A DNA stretch of 5,586 nt from Vicinamibacteria bacterium (GTDB lineage Bacteria > Acidobacteriota > Vicinamibacteria > Vicinamibacterales > 2-12-FULL-66-21), in NCBI GenBank assembly GCA_025937075.1, contig JAICSD010000312.1, positions 1-5,586 on the forward strand, written 5' to 3'. Of this stretch, positions 1 to 5,586 are shown piece after piece (positions within the stretch are counted from its first letter, which is position 1; each line of letters starts with the position of its first letter). Position numbers and translations under genes: made by a program. Below the pieces are notes generated by a model that was given only the letters and a program-made list of their open reading frames with translations, was not told the origin of the DNA and made no database searches.

Positions 1-2472
1 CGCCTCGAAACCGGACCATTCGACGACCTCGTCAGCACGTGGCTCACGGCGCTCGGCAGCACGCGCCGGCTCGCGTACGACACGTTCGATTACCACGCCA
101 TCCAGGCGGCCGCGGACGCGGCGTTCGGCCGCGCGGAGATCCCGCACTACGACATCGATCGCGCCGAGTTCGTCCTCGCGTTCGGCGCAGAATTTCTCGA
201 GACGTGGATCTCTAACGTCGAGCTCACGAACGCGTATGCAGGGCTCCGCGCGCGGCGGCTGCACGATCCCGACGGCGCGTTCGTCTGGGTGTCCCCACGC
301 CTGTCGCTCACGGGCTTGAACGCTGACGGGTGGATTCCGGCGCCGCCCGGCTCAGAGGCGGCGATTGCCTTCTCCATCGCGAACGCGATGCTAGCCGACG
401 GCCTGGTCGATCCTGGCTCTATCACCAGTCTTCCGTCCATCCGCGCTGCGCTCGAACGGTTCACACCGGAACGCGTCGCGCAAACGGCCGGCGTGGCCGC
501 CGCATCCATCCATGGGGTGGCGCGGCGATTCGCCCGGCGCGGCGCCTCGCTGGCCATTGGCGGCGGCGCGAACGCGGCGGGAGACGTCGCGCTCGAAGTC
601 GCCGTCCTGCTGCTGAATGCGCTGAACGGCAACATCGGGTCGACCGTCACGTTCGGACCGTCGCGCGCGCTCAATCGGCTCGCGACGCCGCAGCAGTTCG
701 CGGAGCTGATCGACGCGATGCACGCGGGCAGCATCGACATCCTCCTCGTGCACCACACGAATCCGGCATATACGCTGCCGCCTGCAGCCGGATTCATGGA
801 CGCGCTGCAGCGGGTGCCCTTCGTCGTGGCGTTCGGATCGCTGCAGGACGAAACCACCGATCGCGCTCACCTCGTGCTCCCGGATAATCACGATCTCGAA
901 TCCTGGGGCACGTATGCGCCTCGCGAGGACATCGCCGGATCGCTGCAGCCGGCCGCACCGCCGCTGTTCGATACGCGCGCGACCGCGGACGTGCTCATCG
1001 GCGTTGCGCGGCAGATCGACGCTGACATCGCAGGCACGGTGGCCGCAGCGAGTTGGCAACAGCGCGTCCAGGACTGGTGGGGGGCGGACCATCATTCCAT
1101 CGTGCACGATGGTGGACGGCTGGAGACCCTCGCCGGCGCGCCACCGACCGTCGTGCTTCAGGACGTCTCCTCGACAATTGCCTCTGCTTCCCTTCCCGCA
1201 GCCGATTCGACGCTGACCTTCATCGCGTATCCGACGACGCAGTTGTTCGATGGACGGCATGCCGACGTGTCGTGGCTGGAGGAGCTTCCGGATCCCGTGA
1301 ACAAGACGGTGTGGGGCAACTGCGTCGAGATCCACCCCGCGAGGGCGGCGCGGCTCGGGATCGCGGAGGACGACGAGGTCGAAGTGGCATCGCGGCATGG
1401 CCGCGTGACGGCTCGCGCGCATATCCATGCCGGACTCCATCCCAACGCGATCGCGATGGCAATTGGTTACGGGCGTACGGCATCGATGCGCTTTGCGGCG
1501 CGGCGCGGCGCGAACGCGATCGCGCTTCTCGGCCTTTCTCCCGGCAGCGCCGGCGCCGTGTGGACGGCCGCGGGCGTCAGCCTGCGGCGAACGTCGGGAG
1601 GACGCCGGTTGATCGTCCTGCAAGCAGAGACGACCGCCGGGCCAGCCGAAGAACCCCCGCTCGCGAAGATCGTGCGCCCCGAGCGCGTGAACGAGCGCCC
1701 GTCCGAGCCGCCGAAGACGGTCCAGTTCTACCCGCCGCACGACCACCCTGAGCATCGTTGGGGAATGGCGATCGATCTCAACGCATGTACCGGCTGCAGC
1801 GCCTGCGTGGTCGCCTGCTACGCCGAGAACAATGTCGCCGTCGTCGGGCCCGAGCTGTGCGAGCAGGGACGCGAGATGTCGTGGATTCGCCTCGAGCGCG
1901 AGGCGCACGACGTGAAGGACGCTGAGGGGATCACGCCGCCCGCAAACGTGTTTCTTCCGATGTTGTGCCAGCAGTGCGACAACGCGCCGTGCGAGTCGGT
2001 CTGTCCCGTGTTCGCGACGTATCACAACCCCGAAGGCCTGAACGCGCAGGTGTACGTGCGCTGCATCGGCACGAGGTTCTGTTCGAACAACTGTCCGTAC
2101 AAGGTCCGGCGGTTCAACTGGGCGCGGTACGGGTGGACGCCGCCGCTCGAGGAGCAGCTCAATCCGGACGTGACGGTGCGCAGCGTCGGCGTGATGGAGA
2201 AGTGCACGTTCTGCATCCAGCGCATTCAGGCCGGCAAGATGGATGCGAAGCGGGAGCAGCGCGGTCTCCGCGACGGCGACATCGTGCCGGCGTGCGCGCA
2301 GACCTGCCCGGCGGACGCGATCGTGTTTGGAGATCTCCACGACCCCAACAGCCGCGTGTCGCGGCTCTCGCAGCTCGCGCGCGGCTACCATGCGCTCGAG
2401 GAGCTGAACACGAAGCCTGCCATTACTTATCTCCGTCGCGTCGTACCGGGGGCACCGGAACGTGCCGGCTGA
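1..2472 (+). CDS. actB: ActB, molybdopterin-like/iron-sulfur subunit of alternative complex III (5' partial)
   Basis: Periplasm-facing electron-transfer subunit of ACIII, carrying electrons from the ActC quinol site to the cytochrome subunits. The frame is open from base 1, so the 5' end is missing; 823 codons remain and roughly 150-200 N-terminal residues (by recalled family length) lie upstream. An internal GTG at 289 is not the start. Numbering from base 1, residues 1 to about 530 are molybdopterin-oxidoreductase-like: FGAEFLETW at 61-69, LVLPDNHDLESWGTY at 291-305, and a C-terminal barrel-like region about 430-530 with MAIGYGRT at 486-493. A Pro/Glu-rich linker follows. The ferredoxin domain (about 585-823) has four cysteine groups: C596/599/602/606, C656/659/664/668, C688/694/698 and C735/738/765/769. 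These fifteen cysteines fit three [4Fe-4S] clusters and one [3Fe-4S], as known for ActB. Family members lack molybdenum cofactor. Polysulfide-reductase-type enzymes are the alternative, but the neighbouring actDEF genes argue against that. Confidence 0.95.
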   Translation, partial: RLETGPFDDLVSTWLTALGSTRRLAYDTFDYHAIQAAADAAFGRAEIPHYDIDRAEFVLAFGAEFLETWISNVELTNAYAGLRARRLHDPDGAFVWVSPRLSLTGLNADGWIPAPPGSEAAIAFSIANAMLADGLVDPGSITSLPSIRAALERFTPERVAQTAGVAAASIHGVARRFARRGASLAIGGGANAAGDVALEVAVLLLNALNGNIGSTVTFGPSRALNRLATPQQFAELIDAMHAGSIDILLVHHTNPAYTLPPAAGFMDALQRVPFVVAFGSLQDETTDRAHLVLPDNHDLESWGTYAPREDIAGSLQPAAPPLFDTRATADVLIGVARQIDADIAGTVAAASWQQRVQDWWGADHHSIVHDGGRLETLAGAPPTVVLQDVSSTIASASLPAADSTLTFIAYPTTQLFDGRHADVSWLEELPDPVNKTVWGNCVEIHPARAARLGIAEDDEVEVASRHGRVTARAHIHAGLHPNAIAMAIGYGRTASMRFAARRGANAIALLGLSPGSAGAVWTAAGVSLRRTSGGRRLIVLQAETTAGPAEEPPLAKIVRPERVNERPSEPPKTVQFYPPHDHPEHRWGMAIDLNACTGCSACVVACYAENNVAVVGPELCEQGREMSWIRLEREAHDVKDAEGITPPANVFLPMLCQQCDNAPCESVCPVFATYHNPEGLNAQVYVRCIGTRFCSNNCPYKVRRFNWARYGWTPPLEEQLNPDVTVRSVGVMEKCTFCIQRIQAGKMDAKREQRGLRDGDIVPACAQTCPADAIVFGDLHDPNSRVSRLSQLARGYHALEELNTKPAITYLRRVVPGAPERAG

Positions 2473-3808
2473 TGCGAGCGCCGGGATTCCATCCCGGCTT
2501 CATACGATCACGAGCGACGTCCTCGGGACGCTCTCCTGGAGCATCCCCGGGTGGCTCACGTACTGGGGGATCGTCGGGCTGTGCGGGTTCCTGTGGTCGA
2601 TCGCCGGGCTCGTCTGGCTCTATCAGATCTACACGGGGATGCACATCACCGGGATGGCGCATCCCGTGATGTGGGGCTTCTACATCACGGCGTTCGTCTT
2701 CTGGATCGGGATCGCCCACTCCGGCACGCTCATCTCCGCGATCCTGTTCCTGTTTCGCGCGGAGTGGCGGACCTCCGTCGCGCGCGCGGCGGAGACGATG
2801 ACGATCGTGGCCGTCATGACGGCAGGGCTGTTCCCGATTCTTCACCTCGGCCGCGCGTGGCTGTTCTACTGGCTGATTCCCTACCCGAACGAGCGCGGTC
2901 TGTGGATCAACTTCAGCTCGCCGCTCATCTGGGATGCGTTCGCCGTCGCGACCTACTTCCTCGTCAGCGTGCTGTTCTGGTACCTCGAGCTCGTGCCCGA
3001 TTTCGCCACCGTCCGCGATCACTCGACGGGCTGGCAGGCGCGTATCTTTCGCTGGCTCGCGATCGGCTGGGCGGGAACGGCTGGCGAGTGGCGGCACTTC
3101 CGGACCGCGTACGCGCTGCTTGCGGGGCTCATCACTGCGCTCGTCGTCTCGGTGCACAGCATCGTCTCGTGGGACTTTGCGGCGGCGATCGTGCCCGGAT
3201 GGCACAGCACGATCTTCGCGCCGTACTTCGTCGCCGGCGCGATCTTTTCCGGCCTCGCGATGGTCCTCACGCTGATCATTCCCGCCCGCTGGCTGATCGG
3301 CGTCACGGAGTACATCACGGTCGATCATCTCGAGAAGCTCGCCAAGCTCGTGCTCGCGATGTCGCTGATCGTGACGTACTCGTACGTGAGCGAATTCTTC
3401 TTCGCCTCGTACAAGGGCGACGCGTACGATCGCGCGCAGTACCTCTTCAGGATCGGCGGCCCTTACCGCCTGCTCTTCTGGCTGACGATCGTCTGCAATT
3501 CAATCGTTCCTCTCCTGCTCTTTCGCCGCTCGGCGCGGCGAAGCCTCGCCACGCTCTTCATCGTCTCGCTCGTGATCAACGTCGGCATGTGGACCGAACG
3601 CCTGGTTATCATCGTTTCCTCCCTGGCACACGAATACGACAGCTACTCGTGGGGACTCTACTGGCCGTCGGTGTTCGAGTGGGTGATCCTGCTCGGCAGC
3701 GCTGCCTGGTTCCTGTTCTGGTTTCTTCTCCTCATCGGACATGTGCCCGCGGTCCCCATCGCCGAAACCAAGCAGCACGTTCTGAAGGAGGCGGAGGAAG
3801 GCGCGTGA
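2462..3808 (+). CDS. actC: ActC, NrfD-family quinol-oxidising membrane subunit of alternative complex III
   Basis: Integral membrane subunit of 448 residues that holds the quinol-oxidation site in ACIII and passes electrons to the ActB iron-sulfur domain. Hydrophobic segments give about ten membrane helices: near residues 33-55, 69-98, 109-130, 154-178, 215-233, 250-275, 293-315, 336-354, 361-383 and 405-427. Family-typical stretches are FWIGIAHSGTLISAILFLFR (80-99), HLGRAW (128-133), YPNERGLW (141-148), PLIWDAFAV (154-162), HSIVSWDFA (232-240) and VINVGMW (371-377). H128, D158, H232 and D238 are the polar residues I would place at the quinol or proton site; this is inferred by recall of the family. 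The start is GTG at 2462, the only suitable in-frame start before the first helix. It overlaps actB by 11 bases and has a weak G-rich site (GGGGG, 2448-2452) upstream. Length is normal for ActC. Confidence 0.95.
   Translation: MPADASAGIPSRLHTITSDVLGTLSWSIPGWLTYWGIVGLCGFLWSIAGLVWLYQIYTGMHITGMAHPVMWGFYITAFVFWIGIAHSGTLISAILFLFRAEWRTSVARAAETMTIVAVMTAGLFPILHLGRAWLFYWLIPYPNERGLWINFSSPLIWDAFAVATYFLVSVLFWYLELVPDFATVRDHSTGWQARIFRWLAIGWAGTAGEWRHFRTAYALLAGLITALVVSVHSIVSWDFAAAIVPGWHSTIFAPYFVAGAIFSGLAMVLTLIIPARWLIGVTEYITVDHLEKLAKLVLAMSLIVTYSYVSEFFFASYKGDAYDRAQYLFRIGGPYRLLFWLTIVCNSIVPLLLFRRSARRSLATLFIVSLVINVGMWTERLVIIVSSLAHEYDSYSWGLYWPSVFEWVILLGSAAWFLFWFLLLIGHVPAVPIAETKQHVLKEAEEGA
3785..3800 (+). promoter_or_regulatory. 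Shine-Dalgarno region of actD
   Basis: A purine-rich stretch inside the last codons of actC holds two Shine-Dalgarno-like cores, AAGGAGG at 3785-3791 and GGAGG at 3793-3797. The second lies 7 bases before the GTG at 3805. This placement selects that GTG, which overlaps the actC stop in GTGA, as the actD start. It is the strongest ribosome-binding signal at any junction in the window. Its Glu/Ala-rich coding product is the tail of ActC, so part of the purine bias may be coding. Confidence 0.7.
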
Positions 3809-4302
3809 CCCGGGTCGTTGCCATCTTCGATTCGCCCCGCGCCGTCCAGCGTGCCGCGGCAGCGTCGGCGCGTGCGGGCTGGCGCGCCGCGAGCGTCTGT
3901 TCGCCGGCATTCGACGAGCGGCTGCTCGAGCTCGTGGATGCGACGCAATCACCCGTCGCCGTGTGGGGACTCTGGGGCGGCCTCTTCGGCGTCATCTCGG
4001 GGTTCCTGCTGACGATTGGAACCGTCAAGCAGTGGCCGGGCCTCGTCGTGAGCGGGAAGCCGCTCGTGGCGATGCCGCCGTTCCTGATCATCGTGTTCGA
4101 GCTGGCGGTGCTTGGTGCCTCGATTGCGACGATCGTCAGCTTTCTTGTGTCCGCGCGGCGTGCGCGGCGCATGGCCGGCGACGTGTGCAACGCGTCGACG
4201 ACGGACGCGCGATTCGCGCTGCTGGTGGAAGCGCCAAGCAGGCCTGCGGAACTGGCCGCGCTGTTGAAATCGGCTGGAGCCCTCGAATGGCGAACGCTGT
4301 GA
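3805..4302 (+). CDS. actD: ActD, two-helix membrane subunit of alternative complex III (DUF3341 type)
   Basis: Small membrane protein of 165 residues, matching the DUF3341/ActD family in size, layout and position between actC and actE. Its role in ACIII is structural; no redox cofactor is known or visible here. The N-terminal domain (1 to about 45) has the family opening VVAIFDSPRAVQRAA followed by a GW...A.S.. pattern. Two hydrophobic helices lie about 51-70 (glycine-rich, WGLWGGLFGVISGF) and 89-115. The loop between them holds the family-like QWPGLVVSGKPL and MPPFLIIVFE. The C-terminal domain ends with RFALLVEAP and ALLKSAGALE, resembling the closing segment of the family. The start is GTG at 3805, overlapping the actC stop by 4 bases and preceded by a good ribosome-binding site. 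Of its two cysteines (C32 and C128), neither forms a haem or cluster motif. Confidence 0.9.
   Translation: MTRVVAIFDSPRAVQRAAAASARAGWRAASVCSPAFDERLLELVDATQSPVAVWGLWGGLFGVISGFLLTIGTVKQWPGLVVSGKPLVAMPPFLIIVFELAVLGASIATIVSFLVSARRARRMAGDVCNASTTDARFALLVEAPSRPAELAALLKSAGALEWRTL
4276..4279 (+). promoter_or_regulatory. Shine-Dalgarno core of actE
   Basis: GGAG lies within the end of actD, 7 bases before the ATG at 4287. It favours that ATG over the in-frame GTG at 4299, which overlaps the actD stop as GTGA and would otherwise look like a coupled start. The spacing to the GTG would be 19 bases, too long for normal initiation. Confidence 0.55.
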
Positions 4303-4757
4303 GCGGCTTCCGCGTCCGAATCGCTCTCGTGCTGGCGGCGTGCATCGTCGCGGCTGCGTGCGACTGGCCGTGGCGCCACGACATGGCAAATCAGCCGTCG
4401 CGTCCGGCGGCCGCTGGTCCGCGATCACCGGCACCGGGCTCGATTCCAACGGCAGCCCAGGGGCCTTTCGATCGTGACGCGGGAGAAACCGTCTCCAATC
4501 CGCTGCCGGCGAACGCGTCCGCTGCGGCAGGCAAGGCGCTGTACGAGAAGTACTGCCTGCCGTGCCACGACGGCCCCGTCGGTCGGTACTTTCCGCGCAT
4601 GCCGCAACTCGGCTCGCCGGACGTGCAGCGACATGGGGATGGCTGGATCTACGCCACGATCACGAACGGCACTGCCCTGATGCCCGCATACGGACACGAG
4701 CTCGATCCCGCCGACCGCTGGCAGATCGTTCGCTTCGTACGCCAGATGGGCCGCTGA
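4287..4757 (+). CDS. actE: ActE, lipoprotein mono-haem cytochrome c of alternative complex III
   Basis: Membrane-anchored c-type cytochrome of 156 residues that carries one haem at the electron-output side of ACIII. The N-terminus is a lipoprotein signal peptide: a basic stretch (R9, R11), a hydrophobic core 12-24, and AAAC ending at C25, the likely lipidated cysteine. Just after it, HDMANQP (31-37) resembles the DMHDQP-like segment after the lipid cysteine in ActE relatives, by recall. A Pro/Ala-rich linker follows. The cytochrome domain (about 77-156) has the haem site CLPCH (C90, C93, H94) and a probable axial methionine M132 in LMPAYG. The end, DRWQIVRFVRQM, is a typical cytochrome c C-terminal helix. 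The loop between the haem motif and FPRMP (102-106) looks shorter than in many ActE proteins. ATG at 4287 is chosen for its ribosome-binding site; the gene overlaps actD by 16 bases. GTG at 4299 is a possible alternative start. Confidence 0.92.
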   Translation: MANAVSGFRVRIALVLAACIVAAACDWPWRHDMANQPSRPAAAGPRSPAPGSIPTAAQGPFDRDAGETVSNPLPANASAAAGKALYEKYCLPCHDGPVGRYFPRMPQLGSPDVQRHGDGWIYATITNGTALMPAYGHELDPADRWQIVRFVRQMGR

Positions 4758-5586
4758 TGGCGGCGGCATTCGCGATCAACGTCTTCTTCTGGAGCGGCAT
4801 TGCTGTTGGGGGCGTCGTATTCGCGGCGCTCCTCGAGGTCACGGGCGGCGAATGGGCCGGGCGGCTTCGCGTCACCGCGGAGCGCTTCCGATGGTTCCTG
4901 CCGATTTCGTTCGCGTCGATCGTGCTGCTGATGTGGCGCAGCGGTGACATCTATCCGTGGGCGCGGCAGCCGTTCGCAACTCTGTGGTTCAGACCGTGGT
5001 TCGTGGCCCTCCGCGTCGACGCAACGTGCGCAATCGTGTACGCCTGCGCGTTTCTGTTCTGCCGGGCATCGAGCCGAGCGCGGGAAGCGAGAGGCTCGCA
5101 CTCTCCCATGAGCAGCGGGGTCGTGTTCCTCATCGTTTACGCGTTCGGGTTCAGCCTGATTGCCATCGACGCGATCATGTCGCTCGAGCCGCGCTGGACG
5201 AGCACGCTGTTTCCAGCGTACGTCTTCACCGGAAACCTCTACGCGGGACTTGCGGCGGTTGCCGCACTCGCGGCATGGAACCTCGCCGAGCCGGATGCGG
5301 CGCTTTCGCCGGCGCAAAGCCGGGACATCGCGAACCTTCTCGTTGGCGTGTCGCTGTTCTGGCTGTACTTGTTCTGGTCGCAGTTCCTCGTGATCTGGTA
5401 CGGGAACCTGACCGCGGAAGTCGGCTACCTGATGGCCCGGCTCGATGCGCGCCGCGCCGTTGCCTGGATCGTGCTCGTCCTGTGCTGCGCGGTGCCCGCG
5501 GGGGTGTTCGTGCCGAAATGGGGAAAACGCGCGGGCACGATCAAAATCATTGCGCCGCTCATCCTGCTCGGCATGTGGCTCGAGCG
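4757..5586 (+). CDS. actF: ActF, second NrfD-type membrane subunit of alternative complex III (3' partial)
   Basis: Integral membrane protein related to ActC; in ACIII it packs beside the other membrane subunits and is thought to help in proton movement rather than quinol oxidation. The first 276 residues are in the window and the reading frame runs off the right edge; full ActF proteins are about 400 residues by recall, so the last helices are missing. Hydrophobic segments lie about 4-27, 46-60, 80-102, 120-142, 152-174, 190-214, 234-252 and 262-276. Family-like stretches are FFWSGIAVGGVVFAALLEVTG (starting at residue 10), IDAIMSLEPRW (137-147), FTGNLYAGLAA (157-167) and WSQFLVIWYGNL (207-218). 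A basic hydrophilic loop spans 103-117. D138 sits in the conserved helix-end motif. The ATG overlaps the actE stop by one base (TGATG) and has no strong ribosome-binding site, so translation is probably coupled to actE. Confidence 0.93.
   Translation, partial: MAAAFAINVFFWSGIAVGGVVFAALLEVTGGEWAGRLRVTAERFRWFLPISFASIVLLMWRSGDIYPWARQPFATLWFRPWFVALRVDATCAIVYACAFLFCRASSRAREARGSHSPMSSGVVFLIVYAFGFSLIAIDAIMSLEPRWTSTLFPAYVFTGNLYAGLAAVAALAAWNLAEPDAALSPAQSRDIANLLVGVSLFWLYLFWSQFLVIWYGNLTAEVGYLMARLDARRAVAWIVLVLCCAVPAGVFVPKWGKRAGTIKIIAPLILLGMWLE

Noticed and set aside
289..291. GTG as a start codon for actB.
   Set aside because: The frame is open and codes for family-like sequence back to base 1, so this is an internal valine and the gene is cut by the window edge.
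391..2391. Long minus-strand open frame opposite actB (666 codons).
   Set aside because: It is Arg/His/Ala/Val-rich with no recognisable domain and lies opposite a clearly conserved gene. Long antisense frames are expected in GC-rich DNA with strong third-position bias.
2472..2669. Short frame from ATG 2472 as a possible small gene coupled to actB.
   Set aside because: It overlaps the start of actC out of frame and its product is a Gly/Ser/Arg/Pro-rich low-complexity string without recognisable features.
2423..3328. Minus-strand open frame opposite actC (301 codons).
   Set aside because: It is very rich in Arg, Asp, Glu and Pro, the usual complement of a hydrophobic plus-strand gene in GC-rich DNA, and no domain is visible.
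2551..3804. Plus-strand frame running through actC and continuing into actD, which might suggest an extended ActD or a fusion.
   Set aside because: The part before 3805 is Arg/Asp/His-rich shadow sequence of actC. The ActD family begins right at the GTG at 3805, which has a good ribosome-binding site.
3963..4286. Open frame upstream of the actE ATG, suggesting a longer ActE.
   Set aside because: Its translation is an Arg/Ala-rich shadow of actD. The lipoprotein signal peptide begins properly only at ATG 4287.
1..5586. Possible transcription terminators, promoters, repeats, CRISPR arrays or mobile-element ends.
   Set aside because: There is no non-coding gap to hold them, and I saw no convincing hairpin plus T-run, array or inverted-repeat pair. 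Scattered GC-rich palindromes such as CGATCG look like base composition and codon use.

Overview
The window is one uninterrupted stretch of plus-strand operon that encodes most of an alternative complex III (ACIII, Act complex). This is the cytochrome bc1-independent quinol:cytochrome c oxidoreductase of many aerobic and phototrophic bacteria. Five consecutive genes are recognisable in the classical order actB-actC-actD-actE-actF. actB enters from the left edge without its start, and actF leaves at the right edge without its stop. The pentahaem cytochrome gene actA, normally just upstream of actB, lies outside the window. So does whatever follows actF, often a cytochrome c oxidase cluster.

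Layout: 1-2472 actB (molybdopterin-oxidoreductase-like domain fused to a four-cluster ferredoxin domain); 2462-3808 actC (NrfD-type quinol-oxidising membrane subunit); 3805-4302 actD (small two-helix membrane protein, DUF3341 type); 4287-4757 actE (lipoprotein mono-haem cytochrome c); 4757-5586 actF (second NrfD-type membrane subunit, 3' partial). Every junction is an overlap (11, 4, 16 and 1 bases). No intergenic region, promoter, terminator, RNA gene, repeat array or mobile element can be seen, and no stretch lacks a gene.

How the parts work together, from family knowledge: ActC oxidises a quinol in the membrane. Electrons pass through the iron-sulfur clusters of the ActB C-terminal domain to the haems of ActA and the single haem of ActE, and then to a soluble carrier or a terminal oxidase. 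ActF is the second, ActC-like membrane subunit, and ActD helps hold the assembly together. The molybdopterin-like half of ActB carries no cofactor in the ACIII complexes studied so far.

Organism: the DNA is strongly GC-rich with GC-ending codons and uses the standard bacterial code. Gene order and protein style fit an aerobic Gram-negative-type bacterium such as an Acidobacteriota (Vicinamibacteria-like) or another soil or sediment phylum. This placement is a guess from base composition and general resemblance; no marker gene is present. I see an ordinary, well-preserved ACIII operon with some distinctive details, not a new system.
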